DNA from: Zea mays
Taxonomy: Eukaryota > Streptophyta > Magnoliopsida > Poales > Poaceae
DNA length: 64,000 nt
Direction: 5' to 3'
Assembly (NCBI RefSeq): GCF_902167145.1
Contig: NC_050101.1
Coordinates: 111,753,789-111,817,788 of the forward strand
Shown here piece after piece: positions 1 to 11,642 of this stretch. How positions within the stretch are numbered: position 1 is the stretch's first letter; every line of letters begins with the position of its first letter. A program made the translations under genes and the position numbers. Below the pieces are notes generated by a model. The model was not told where the DNA came from, ran no database searches, and saw only the letters and a list, made by a program, of their open reading frames with translations.

Positions 1-1431
1 ATGCTCGCTTTATTTAGACAACGAGCAGTCCGAGGTTCCTGAGTGTGTTGTTGGAGACCTTCCTGAGCAGCAACCTGGTGAAGGCAAGTGTCCTTTGACC
101 CAATATGTCCTACTTACTTTATAATTCACTGTCCCACATTACTTTATGAAACCTAAGGATTGACTAGCTTTCTATTTACCTTATCCTTGTTTTCCTTTTT
201 GGGTTATCATGGTTAACATGTTGCTATTGCCTTAACTTAATCAATGAACATGATGTGAACATTTATGATACGATACTATTATCCTGACTATGTGGATGAT
301 CTTGTGATACCTTAGCGGGCTCAGGCCTTTTTCCTGAGTACCTCTCCGTAAGGACCTGTTCGTGGAGTGACCACCCGGGATAACAGTACAACCATGAGGG
401 TGGAATGGGACGCCCTTAGCTGATTAATTAGATGAACCTGGGGGTGTAGTTGGCTTTGCCGGAGGGCCGTCAATGGGGACCGGGGCGTAGTGCTCGCTCT
501 GCCAAGGTTGGGGTGCAGAGGTTCTTTCGATTTGGTTTTGTTAGTCACCCACCTTGGGGAGGTGTATTGCGTTTATACGACTGGCGAAACCTAACGAGCA
601 GCTATGCACCAGGGGAGTCTTTGTCAAGGCTACGTAGTGTATCCTTGGCCATTCACCTTGGTAGTGAAGATCGGGTCTGTACAACCTAGGCTGCAAAGGG
701 ATCACGACTTGTGGGTAAAGTGCACAACCTCTGCAGAGTGTTAAAAACTGGTATATCAGCCAAGCTCACGGTTAAGAGCAGCCTTGGGATCCTCTTTGAT
801 TAGAAGAACTCAGGATAATTTTATGATGATGATTAACAATGATGGTATAAAATCTGATCTCTGGTATTTCCTCTTTTGAGGAAATACTTTAGGGTAATAA
901 CTTAGTTTATTATTAAAAGTTGGCTCTACTAATAATAATATATACTTGACTAACTTAAAAGCAACTGCTTAACCTCAACCCCATATACAGCTAGTCCACT
1001 TTAATCAAACAGGACATTTGCTGAGTACGTTGATGTGTACTCACCCTTGCTTTACAAACCACCCCCACCCCAGGTTGTCCCCACTGTACCCAATGCTCAG
1101 GAGGTGATGCTGGCAACATGGATGACTTCGAGGAGTTCCAGGAATATGACGAGTTCTAGTTCTTTCTTAGTGGCAAACCCCCAGTCAGCTGCCTGTGTAG
1201 GCTTAGCATCTACGTTTCGTAATTCCGCACTTTGATATTTATGTTGAACAATGGTTATGTATTAGACTCTGTGGATGTCTTGGACATCTTGATGTAATAA
1301 AGTACTTTTCTGCTATTTATTTCGAGCATTGTGTGATGATGTCCAATTATGTAATCAATGTGTACGTGAGTTTCTGATCCTGGCACGTACATGGTTCGCA
1401 TTCGGTTTACCTTCCAAAACCATGTGTGACA
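1..1431 (+). repeat. 3' part of a Tekay-like gypsy LTR, plus orientation
   Basis: This is the terminal part of a long LTR ending in TGTGACA at 1431. It is close to the reverse complement of 19108-17680, the LTR of the outer minus-strand element; the first bases match the complement of 19108-19092. It runs off the left edge, so its start is unseen. What follows at 1432 is not a primer binding site but the RT of the outer element read on the minus strand. It is therefore the downstream LTR of an element lying mostly left of the window, or a solo LTR, inserted in the outer pol. If so, the TSD should be ATAAG (1432-1436). Confidence 0.85.
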
Positions 1432-2320
1432 ATAAGGATATCATTAATGAACACCACTACGAACTTGTCGAGTTAGTCCATGAACACACTGTTCATCAAG
1501 TACATGAAGTAAGCCTACGCATTCGTCAAACCGAATGACATGACCGTGAACTCATACAGTCCATACTTGGTGATGAATGTTGTCTTCGGTATATCCGAGG
1601 GTCGGATTCTGAGCTGATGGTAGCCTGACCTCAGATCTACCTTCGAGAACACACTAGCTCCTCTCAACTGATCAAATAAATCTTCTTGATAGTGACCTCA
1701 TTCAAGGATTTGTAGTCAATGCACATCCTCTTTGTTCCATCCTTCTTCTCCACAAATAGCACTAGGGCTGCCCAAGGCGAGGTACTTGGTCTGATGTAGC
1801 CTTTCTCTAACAACTCATCAATTTGCTTCTTGAGTTCCACCAGTTCTGGTCCGGACACTCGATAGGCTCTCTTGGAAATAAGGGCGGTGTCCGGTATAAA
1901 CTCTATGGCAAATTCAACCTTCCTTTTAGGTGGCATACCTGGTAACTCCTCGGGAAACACACTGGGAAATCTGATACTACACTGATAGCCTCTGATGGTT
2001 TAATCTCCTCAATATGGGTGGTGACTTGGTGACAACTTCCTTTCCTTGGTCCAGACAAGACCAACACTACTATCACTTCTTCTCCTGATAGGGACACTAA
2101 CTTCACCGTTCTCTTGTCACAGCTAAGACTGGATTGGTACTTAGTTAACCAATTCATCCCTAGGATGACATCTATAGTTGTATCCTGGTTACCCATAACT
2201 ATTAGATCAGCAGGGAACTCTATCCCCCTTATTTGAACTCTTGCACTAGGGCAAAATCTATCTGTTTGGGTTCTTCCACCAACTGAACTTACCCTCATAG
2301 ATGGATACATGGGTGCTACT
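1432..2320 (-). pseudogene. pol: Outer element pol fragment: protease C-terminal part and RT
   Basis: Read leftwards from 2320, this encodes the downstream half of a Ty3/gypsy aspartic protease domain (VILGMNWL near 2170) and then RT with [23 protein letters not shown] and a final FINDIL, where the intact relative at 34301-38860 has FIDDIL. The first catalytic aspartate of RT is therefore changed. A frameshift near 1960 separates the protease and RT frames, and further stops lie between 1680 and 1432. The upstream half of the protease is at 14744-14941, beyond the Huck-like insertion and a MITE. Pol ends at 1432 against the inverted LTR. No product is expected. Confidence 0.9.
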
Positions 2321-2822
2321 TGTCGGGGACCATAATTAGGGGTACCCTCAAGGCTCCTAATTCTCAGCTGGTAACCCCCATCAGCATAAAGCTGCAAAGG
2401 CCTGATGGGTGCGACTAAGTCAGGGATCAGTCCATTCGAGCGACTCGATCACGCCTCGCCCGAGCCTAGCCTCGGACAAGGGCAGCCGACCCCGGAGGAT
2501 TTCCGTCTTGCCCGAGGCCCCCCTCCAACGGCGAACATATTTCCGGCTCGCCCGAGGCCCTGCCTTCGCTAAGAAGCAACCCTGACCAAATCGCCGCACC
2601 AACCGACCAAATCGCAGGAGCATTTAATGCAAAGGTGGCCTGACACCTTTATCCTGACGCGCGCCCCCCAGCCGGCAAAGCCAAAGTGACCGCCGTCACT
2701 TCACCGCTCCACTGACCGGCCTGACAGAAGGACAGCGCCGCCTGCGCCACTCCGACTGCGGTGCCACTTGACAGAGTGAGACTGACAGGCAGTCAGGCCC
2801 GGCCGAAGGCACCATAGGAAGC

Positions 2823-3215
2823 TCCGCTTCGCCCGACCCAGGGCTTGGACTCGGGCTAAGTCCCGGAAGACGGCGAACTCCGCTCTGCCCGACCCAGGGC
2901 TCGGACTCGGGCTAAGTCCCGGAAGACGGCGAACTCCGCTCCGCCCGACCCAGGGCTCAGACTCGGGCTAAGTCCCGGAAGACGACGAACTCCGCTCCGC
3001 CCGACCCAGGGCTCGGACTCGGGCTAAGTCCCGGAAGACGGCGAACTCCGCTCCGCCCGACCCAGGGCTCAGACTCGGGCTAAGTCCCGGAAGACGGCGA
3101 ACTCCGCTCCGCCCGACCCAGGGCTCGGACTCGGGCTCAGCCCCAGAAGACGACGAACTCCGCTTCGCCCGACCCCAGGGCTCGGACTCCGCCCTGGCCT
3201 CAGCCGACGGCCTCC
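2823..3215 (+). repeat. 56-bp tandem repeats in the Huck-like 5' LTR
   Basis: About seven imperfect copies of a 56-bp GC-rich unit occur here, each holding GCCCGACCCAGGGCTCGGAC followed by a TAAGTCCCGGAAGACGGCG-type segment. The last copies diverge. The same array is in the 3' LTR (13319-13714). It lies about 0.5 kb upstream of the TATA box, in U3. Confidence 0.9.
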
Positions 3216-3687
3216 GCCTCGCCCGACCCAGGGGCTCGGACTCGACCTCGACCACGGAAGGCAGACTCAACCTCGGCTTCGGAGGAGCTTCCACATCGCC
3301 CAACCTAGGGCGCAGACCAGCCACGTCAACAGGAGGCACCATCATCGACCTACCCCGAGCTGACTCGGGACGCAGGATACAAGACCGGTGTCCCATCTGG
3401 TTCGCTCCGCCAGATAGGCAATGATGGCGCCCCGCATACTCTGTGACGACGGCGGCTCTCAGCCCCCTTACGGAAGCAAGAGGACGTCAGCAAGGACTCA
3501 ACCGCTCTGACAGCTGTCCCTCCACCAGGCTCCATCGCTCCTCCGACGGCCACGACATCACACCAGCTGGGTGCCAAAATCTCTCCGGCTGCCACAACGG
3601 CATGTACTTAGGGCGCTAGCTCTCCTCCGCTAGACACGTAGCACTCTGCTACACCCCCCATTGTACACCTGGATCCTCTCCTTACGC

Positions 3688-3697
3688 CTATAAAAGG
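3688..3697 (+). promoter_or_regulatory. TATA box of the Huck-like 5' LTR
   Basis: CTATAAAAGG sits about 300 bp before the LTR end and is also present in the 3' LTR (14186-14195). It is the likely core promoter for element transcription. The start site is not determined. Confidence 0.75.
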
Positions 3698-3998
3698 AAG
3701 GACCAGGGCCCTCTTAGAGAGGGTTGGCCGCGCGGGGACGAGGACGAGACAGGCGCTCGCTTGGGTCCGCTCGCTCCCTCTCCCGCGTGGACGCTTGTAA
3801 CCCCCTACTGCAAGCGCACTCGACCTGGGCGCGGGACGAACACGAAGGCCGCGGGATTCCCACCTCTCTCACGTCGGTCTCCGGCCGCCTCGCTCTCCCC
3901 CCTTCGCGCTCGCCCTCGCGCTCGACCCATCTGGGCTGGGGCACGCGACGACATTCACTCATCGGCCCGGGGACCCCCCGGTCTCGAAACACCGACAG

Positions 3999-4017
3999 TT
4001 GGCGCGCCAGGTAGGGG
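3999..4017 (+). other. Primer binding site of the Huck-like element
   Basis: TTGGCGCGCCAGGTAGGGG lies 2 bp after the 5' LTR and begins with the TGG expected opposite a tRNA CCA end. I did not assign the tRNA. Confidence 0.75.
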
Positions 4018-4057
4018 CCTGCTGCGTGTTGACGAATAGCATCCCGTCAAGCTCCAG

Positions 4058-7000
4058 ATGGGCAGTCTCCAGCAACCTCTCCGTCCCGGGACGATGCTCC
4101 ATTTCGGGAGTCTTGAGTTCATGTCCCTCGACGGCGGCTACGACATGATACTCCTTCCACCGCCGCGCGACAACAACAATGGCGGCCGACAGCCCGCCCG
4201 CTGGCGGCGGAATCGACGACGTCTTCCCCGCGTGGTGGAAGAACAACCTTCGAGCTCATCCTGCCCTTTCCCCCGCCGACGGAGGGGAAGGCAGGGCGAC
4301 CAAGGCCAAGCAAGAGGCAGCGCCTCGTCGGCTGTCGAGCGAGTCGACAGCACAGGGACCCCAACGAGGGGCGCACCGGGTATCGACTTCGCGCCTGAGA
4401 CGAAGACGAGCGCCGTCTCCCCGCGACGCGCCAATCCCGAGCAAGCGGACGACGCCAGCACGCTTGCGGAAAGCTTGCTGGACGTCACCCTCGTACCTGA
4501 GATGACGGTGCAGTCAGTCCCCGACGTGACTTTATCGCCGCTCGTCGACCAAGAGGTACCGACCGATTCCCATCCCACGTCATTTGGATTCAGCCACAAC
4601 CTGCCTAGCGACCTCGCTTTGGCGGGCGCTCTCGTAGGGGCGAGTCCAAACCCTCTGGGGTTTCACATGCGGTCGCCTTGAGACCGGCTGACGGACGTCT
4701 CGACCTACGGGCCCTCTGGGCCCGAGGAAGACGACGAGCCCAGCATCTATTGGGATTTCTCTGGACTTGGCAACCCCAGTGCCATGCGGGACTTCATGAC
4801 CGCATGTGACTACTGTCTCTCCGACTGTTCCGACGGTAGCCGCAGCCTCGGCGACGAGGACTGCGGCCCAAGCCGCGAATGTTTCCACGTCGATCAAGGG
4901 GGTCCCACCGAAGGCCATCATCTCGGCATGCCGGAAGATGGTGATCCCCCTAGGCCAGTGCCCCGCGTTGACATCCCACGGGAGCTAGCTGTGGTCCCCG
5001 TTCAGGCGGGGGGCCATGACCCACAGCTCGAGCAAATCCGCGGGGTGCAGGCCAGGCTCGACGAGGGAGCAGGAGCGCTTGAGCCGATCCGCCGGGACGT
5101 CGGGCAGGCATGGGCGGGCCAACCCCCGGCCGGAGAAATACGTCATCTACCCCAGGGCTTCCAGCACCGCGTCGCCGACGACGTCAGGGTCAGGCCACCA
5201 CCCGCATCTAGTGGGGTCGGCCAGAACCTGGCTGCAGCAGCGATGCTTCTCCGCGCGATGCCGGAGCCATCAACCACTGAGGGCCGGCGAATCCAGGGGG
5301 AGCTCAAGAATCTCCTGGAAGGCGCCGCGGTCCGACGGGCCGAGAGCTCTGCCTTCCGAAGGCAGGGATACCCCTCGGAACCTCATGCCACGACTTCCCG
5401 ATTCATGCGGGAAGCCTCAGTCTACACCGGCCGCACGCGCAACACCGCGCCTGCGGCCCCGGGCCGCCTCGGCAACGAGCACCATCACCGTGATCGTCGG
5501 GCCCACCTCGACGAGAGGGTGCGCCGAGGCTACCACCCCAGGCGTGGGGGACGCTACGATAGCGGGGAGGATCGGAGTCCCTCGCCCGAACCACCCGGTC
5601 CACAGGCCTTCAGCCGGGCTATCCGACGGGCACCGTTCCCGACCCGGTTCCGACCCCCGACTACTATCACCAAGTACTCGGGGGAGATGAGACCGGAACT
5701 GTGGCTCGCGGACTACCGTCTGGCCTGCCAACTAGGTGGAACGGACGATGACAACCTCATCATCCGCAACCTCCCCCTATTCCTCTCCGACACCGCTCGC
5801 GCCTGGTTGGAGCACCTGCCTCCGGGGCAGATCTCCAACTGGGACGACCTAGTCCAAGCTTTCACCGGCAATTTCCAGGGCACATACGTGCGCCCCAGGA
5901 ATTCCTGGGACCTCCGAAGCTGCCGGCAGCAGCCGGGAGAGTCTCTCCGGGACTACATCCGGCGATTCTCGAAGCAGCGCACCGAGCTGCCCAACATCAC
6001 CGACTCGGATGTCATCGGCGCGTTCCTCGCCGGCACCACCTGCCGCGACCTGGTGAGCAAGTTGGGTCGCAAGACCCCCACCAGGGCGAGCGAGCTGATG
6101 GACATCGCCACTAAGTTCGCCTCCGGCCAGGAGGCGGTCGAGGCTATCTTCCGAAAGGACAAGCAGCCCCAGGGCCGCCCATCGGAAGATGCTCCCGAGG
6201 CGTCAACTCAGCGCGGCGCCAAGAAGAAAGGCAAGAAGAAGTCGCAAGCGAAATGCGACGCCGCCGACGCAGACCTTGTCGCCGCCGCCGAGTACAAGAA
6301 CCCTCGGAAACCCCCCGGAGGTGCCAACCTCTTCGACAAGATGCTCAAGGAGCCGTGCCCCTATCACCAGGGGCCCGTCAAGCACACCCTTGAGGAGTGC
6401 GTCATGCTTCGGCGCCACTTCCACAGGGCCGGGCCACCCGTGGAGGGTGGCAGGGCCCGCGACGATGACAAGAAGGAAGATCACCAAGCAGGAGAGTTCC
6501 CCGAGGTCCGCGACTGCTTCATGATCTACGGTGGGCTAGCGGCGAATGCCTCGGCTCGGCACCGCAAGCAAGAGCGTCGGGAGGTCTGCTCGGTGAAGGT
6601 GGCGGCGCCAGTCTATCTAGACTGGTCCGACAAGCCCATCACCTTCGACCAAGCCGACCACCCCGACCACGTGCCGAGCCCGGGGAAATACCCGCTCGTC
6701 GTCGACCCCGTCATCGGCGACGTCAGGCTCACCAAGGTCCTCATGGACGGAGGCAGCAGCCTCAACATCATCTACGCCGAGACCCTCGGGCTCCTGCGTG
6801 TCGATCTGTCCTCCGTCCGAGCAGGCGCTGCGCCCTTCTATGGGATCATTCCCGGGAAGCGCGTCCAGCCCCTCGGACAACTCGACCTCCCCGTCTGCTT
6901 CGGAACACCCTCCAACTTCTGAAGGGAGACCCTGACGTTCGAGGTGGTCGGGTTCCGAGGAACCTACCACGCGGTACTGGGAAGACCATGCTACGCGAAG

Positions 7001-7819
7001 TTCATGGCCGCCCCCAACTACACCTACCTGAAGCTCAAGATGCCGGGCCCCAACGGGGTCATCACCGTCGGCCCCACGTACAAACACGCGTTCGAATGCG
7101 ACGTGGAGTGCGTGGAGTACGCCGAGGCCCTCACCGAGTCCGAGGCCCTCATCGCCGACCTGGAAAGCCTCTCTAAGGAGGTGCCAGACGTGAAACGTCA
7201 TGCCGGCAACTTCGAGCCAGTGGAGACGGTTAAGGCCGTCCCCCTCGACCCCAGTGGCGACGCCTCCAAGCAAATCCGGATCGGCTCCGGGCTCGATCCC
7301 AAATAGGAAGCAGTGCTCGTCGACTTTCTCCGCGTGAACGCCGACGTCTTCGCGTGGAGTCCCTCGGACATGCCCGGCATACCGAGGGATGTCGCCGAGC
7401 ACTCGCTGGATATTCGGGCCGAAGCCCTACCCGTCAAGTAGCCTCTGCGCCGATTCGTCGAGGAGAAGCACAGAGCGATAGGCGAGGAGATCCACAAGCT
7501 AATGGCGGCAAAGTCCATCAAAGAGGCGAAAAGCGTCAAGCTCAACCCCGAAAGGTGGGTCTTCGGGGTGCCCTAGGGCATGGTCTTGGGGTTCATCATC
7601 TCCAAGCGGGGCATCGAAGCCAACCCGGAGAAGATCGCGACCATCGCACAGCACCCCGAGCCCTTGTTGGGGGCACCCGGGGGCTACACGCACCCCCGGG
7701 AAAGGCCGCTTGTCATCGCCAAAGTTCTGAAGCCCAGAACGTACAAGCTGGCCAACAGTCAAGGCGAGGTCTACGGCAACGCTTGGAACATCCGACAGCT
7801 ACGTCGCTTCTACCCTTAA
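4058..7819 (+). pseudogene. gag-pol: Huck-like gag-pol, in one frame with stops and a large pol deletion
   Basis: The frame opened by ATG 4058 can be followed to the natural pol end (TAA 7817-7819). It is interrupted by TGA 4679-4681, TGA 6920-6922, TAG 7304-7306, TAG 7439-7441 and TAG 7574-7576. Gag includes a retrotransposon gag domain (about 5640-6130: WLADYRL, ARAWLEHLP, SLRDYIRRFSKQ) and a basic region. The protease-like stretch (6690-7020) has LMDGGSSLNIIY. RT begins (FAWSPSDMPGIP) but jumps from the first RT segment straight to KLNPERWVFGVP. After PEKIA it jumps again to the pol C-terminus. The deletions keep frame. RT active site, RNase H and integrase are missing. Confidence 0.88.
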
Positions 7820-8291
7820 GATGTTTTCAAGTTGTTCGTATACCTCGCTCCCACACAAGTCTTAGTCCTCAAGGAAGGGTCAGCCTCGCCTCGGCAGAGC
7901 CCGACCCTCCCTCGGGGGCTAAAAAGGGGGGGAACCCCTCTGCGTCAAGATTGGGGAACCTCTCCGCATCCAAAATTTTCGATCAAAAAGGCTTTTGCGT
8001 TCCCCCGGCTATGTCAGAAGCAGGGCCCCAAGGAGCGAACGTGGGTGCATGTAAGTGGCAAGGCTGACTGAGCCGAGGGACTCCTATGCCTCCGGGTTAG
8101 GGACACCTCGCTCGTCACCCGCCACGAAAAGTGACCCCTACTCGGGAAGCCACCCTGTTACTAACAGGCAAAGCCAGACACGCAAAATAAAAGGAAGAGG
8201 AGTACGACTTCATGCAACGGTAACAAAGTGTTCAGGCCTCAGCGGCCGCAGAAAGACACACGCGCATCCAACAGAAACTGTTCCAACAGAG
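7820..8291. other. Spacer between pol and the antisense gene
   Basis: About 470 bp with no supported coding. On the minus strand it lies directly downstream of the antisense gene's stop codon, so it would be its 3' untranslated region. Confidence 0.6.
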
Positions 8292-11200
8292 TTAGGCGTC
8301 GCCTTGGGAAGGAGCCGCGCCTTCAGCTCCGTCCCCGCCTTCGGCAAAGTCCATCTCGGCTTCCGGCGACAGCGCAGGTGGGAGGATCTCCGCCTCAAAG
8401 GTGGTCGCCAGCACTGCGATCGGACCCGCGGCGACCGCATCGAGCCGCTGGACTTCTGCCAAGGCAGCTTCATCTTCGTCGGGAAGACAATACCCCTCAC
8501 TAACCCGCTCCAGGTCCACAACGTAGTGGGAAGCGAGCACGGCGAAGGCCTGCCTGACGCCGTGGTGTAGCGCCTCGCGGAGTCTGCCGCGCACATGATC
8601 GCCCAAGGCTTGAAGGCGACTTTGAGGGGAGCTTCCTGAGGGGACGTCGACGGAGCCAAGGACCCGGTAAACATCCGAGACGGCCTCGGACATGGCCGCG
8701 TGGTCGGCCTCCCTCTGCTCGGCCGCCCCGGCAAGCGCCTCGGCAAGCGCCTTGGAGGACTCATCAAGGGCGGACTCGAGCTCTGCGAACAGCCAGAAGA
8801 AAGATATCAAACACAAGCAGAGGAAACAAGCAGGAACGAAAACCAAGGATGGCCAAGGCGCACCTCCGGCTCGGGCACGCTGCTCCGAGGCTGCAACCTG
8901 GGCTGCGGCTAAGTCGGCCGCAAGGGTTTCGGCCCGGCCTTCAGCCTCGGCTGCCCGGCCCCGAGATTGGTCCCGCTCCTTGATGACCTGGTCGAACTCC
9001 GACTGCTGTCGTTGCGCTTCAGCGCGCGCCGTGGCCGCCTCCGCGCGCGCCGCTGTCGCCTCGGCTCTCAGATCGGTGCAGAGCAACTGAAGGTCCGCTA
9101 CCTCGGCACCCTGCTGAGAGAGGCGCGCAGTAGCCCCAGCGAGCGAGGTCCTCAGGGATCGCAGCGAGCCCCAGACGTCGACCTCACGGCGGATGAACGA
9201 CGACTTGGCGGCGCTCCGATCCGTCAGATCCTGAGGGAAGGAGGCGGGGCGTCACGAAAGACGCCTTGGTCACAAAAGAAAAAGGTATGCTTGAAACCGT
9301 TACCTGGAGGATTTTGGGGACGTCCCTGCAGAAAACCTACAGCGACGACCGGAGCGACCCCACCGTTGCTTCGGCACACTCGCGGAGCTCATCCCAGGAC
9401 TGGTCCTCCCGTTCATCGTCGAGAACGAAGACGGGATTCGAAGCCTCACGGGTCCGGAACCGGAGCAGCTGGTGCCGGCCCTCGGAGCTCCGCCGCACAG
9501 CGACGAGGCTGCCGCCCGGCGGGATGGATTGCGTCACCTCGCCCCCCTCTTCCGAGGCACCAAGCGCCGACGCCTCAGCCGTCTCAACGTCGGCGGTGAC
9601 CGGTCGCCCCCCAACTGGGACGGTGGCGACTTCAGTAGCAGCAGGCGCCGGCATGGCCGGCACGTCCGGTGGGCACGGGGCCACGTCCGCGTCAGCCGCC
9701 TCCCCAATCACAATGGCCGCCTCAGCAGAAGAGCCAGCCTCGGGAATCCGCTCCACGGTGACTGGTGCCGCTTGGGCCCCCTGCTGCGGAGCACCTTGCG
9801 AGAAGGTCGGCTGAACGGCAAGGCCCGGAGCAGCGCTGGCCACACAGGCCAGCGTCATCTTAAGGGCCTTCCGGGGTGCCAGGTCGGTCAGACCATGGCT
9901 TCGCTTGCTGAGGGAAAAAGAAAAATCACGGCTGGGACATATGAATGAAAAGCCAGGACGAAGACATTCCGAGATAATTACCCGCTCCGGGCCATGATCC
10001 ACCGTGCCTGGGGGGAAGTCTCTTGGATCTCGACCCCGGAACCACCGCCGAGATCCGCTTCGCCGGCAACTTCGGCACCACCCTTGCTTTGAATGCCCTG
10101 GACGCCCGGGGGCGGATTGCCCAGGCACTGTCACGGCGACCTGAGGGTCGCCCCCCTGCGCTGCCGGCGCGAGCGGCGGCTCTCGGGGAGCAGACGCCCT
10201 GGCCTGGCCCCCCGGGGTCGCCTCAGCTCCTCTAGCCGAGGGGTCAGGTACCCTCTCGGGTTGCCCCTGCCCCTCGGGCCGGGACCCCGACGTCCCGACT
10301 CTGGGGACCGACGGCATCAGCCCGCTCGGGGGCTGGCTTGACGGCTCCTGGCCAAACCCCAAGCCGGGGCTGAGGCCAAGGCGGGCGGCCATGTCATCCT
10401 CCTCGTCATCATCTTCATCATCGTCGTCGTCGTCGGGCGTTTTCGGCGATGGCTCCCTCGGGAGCCCCTCCCTCTCCTGCCGGCGACGGAGCTTTTACAA
10501 GGCGTCTCGAGCCCGCCTCCGCTCGTGGGCCCGGGCCTTCTCCGCGTCCTTCTTCTTCTTCTTCTCCTCCGCGGTGACCCGCCGCGCTGCTCGGTCCACC
10601 GCATCCTGCGGGACCCGTGGCAGGGAAGGCTTGTGCCACCCCACCTCCTGAAGAAGGGGGAAAACCCCAATCGTAAGAACCAGGAGCGACCCGATGTAAG
10701 AAGAAGGAAGGAGCGGACACTCACCAGAGTCACGCACCCTCGGTCGGGGTGCATCAAAAGCTGGGAGAAAGCGTGGGGGTCCGGCTTCCCCAACGCGACG
10801 GACACCCGCCCGTGGAGGGCGTCGAAGGGAAGAGGATCAGAGGACATCCGCGAGCCCTCCAAGTCAGCCTCCGGGGTCATCTCCCAAAGCGACAGCCGTC
10901 GCTCCGCCAAGGGAAGCACCCTCCGACGGTGGATGTCGGCAATCACTCCCGCAGCGGTGAGTCCCCCCTTCCGCAACGCCTCCAAGGCCTGGAGAAGGGG
11001 TTCGAGGTTCTTTTGTCTTTCGTGCGGGGTCCCGTGGCGCCAGGCATCGGTGGCGGTGGTGACTACTCGCTGGGAGAACGGCGGGAGCAACTCGCCGTCA
11101 TTCCGGAGGTAGAACCACCGGCGCTGTCACCCCTTGTTTGAGGACGCAAGGATGGCGGGAATATACTGCGACGCCCACGACTGCCTCAGCAGGAGGGTGC

Positions 11201-11642
11201 AGCCGCTGGCCCGCACCGCTGCGCGGACCTTCCTCTCCCCCGTCGGCGAGGCAAAAAGCTCCGCGAAAAAGAGATGGGTCCACAAATCCCAATGGGGGTC
11301 GATCCCCAAGTACCCCTCGCACACCGCTACGAAGATGGCGGCCTGCGAGATGGAGTTGGGGCTGAGGTTGTGCAACTCCACCACGTAGTGGTACAGGATC
11401 GCCCGCATGAAGTGGCTCGCCGGCACACCAAATCCCCGCTCGTGGAAGGAGACGAAGCTCACGACGTACCCCGGCGGTGGGGACGGAGCGACTCCGCCCA
11501 CAGGAGGGATCCATTTCGGTCGCTGCTCATCGGTGAGAGGGCGAAGTAAACCCTCGCCAACAAGATCCTCCAGATCACTCGCCGTCACCGTGGAAAAAGG
11601 CCATGGGTCGCGCGGCGAGATGATGGTCACCCGGTCAGCCAT
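8292..11642 (-). pseudogene. Five-exon antisense gene of the Huck-like element (Transposase_28-type N-terminus, coiled-coil C-terminus)
   Basis: Oriented against gag-pol. Inferred exons on the minus strand: 11642-10725, 10647-9982, 9907-9304, 9230-8864 and 8782-8292. The four introns are 73-81 bp with GT-AG ends and pyrimidine-rich acceptors, and all splice phases agree (0, 2, 0, 1) apart from one frameshift inside exon 2. Exon 1 (ATG 11642) encodes the domain databases call putative gypsy-type transposon (Pfam PF04195, from memory): FHERGFGVPASHFMRAILYH, CEGYLGIDPHWDLW, then WFYLRND. Exon 2 has lysine-rich and acidic runs. Exons 4-5 are alanine/glutamate-rich coiled coil. Lesions: TGA near 11120 where Trp is expected, TAA 10497-10495, the exon 2 frameshift and a TAG near the end of exon 3. 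Undamaged, it would encode roughly 1,010 residues. Function is unknown. Confidence 0.82.

Larger units (their letters stand above)
2321..3997 (+). repeat. 5' LTR of the Huck-like element
   Basis: The LTR is 1677 bp, from TGTCGGGG to CCGACA. It contains a 56-bp tandem repeat block and a TATA box at 3688-3697. It is 12 bp shorter than the 3' LTR; an extra GCTCGCCCTCGC unit near 14410 accounts for the difference. Confidence 0.93.

Noticed and set aside
1329..1538. 69-aa plus-strand ORF across the left LTR end
   Set aside because: Its second half is the antisense of RT, as the matching antisense ORF at 36347-36673 in the intact relative shows.
2823..3215. CRISPR-like regular array
   Set aside because: It is a head-to-tail 56-bp tandem repeat without unique spacers, in a plant LTR.
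2968..3396. 142-aa minus-strand ORF in the Huck-like LTR, repeated at 13466-13894
   Set aside because: It reads the 56-bp tandem repeats; a period near a multiple of three with no stop gives an open frame by chance.
5016..5690. 224-aa plus-strand ORF and minus-strand ORF 6617-7402 within Huck-like gag
   Set aside because: Out-of-frame shadows of the recognised gag-pol frame, with no domain.
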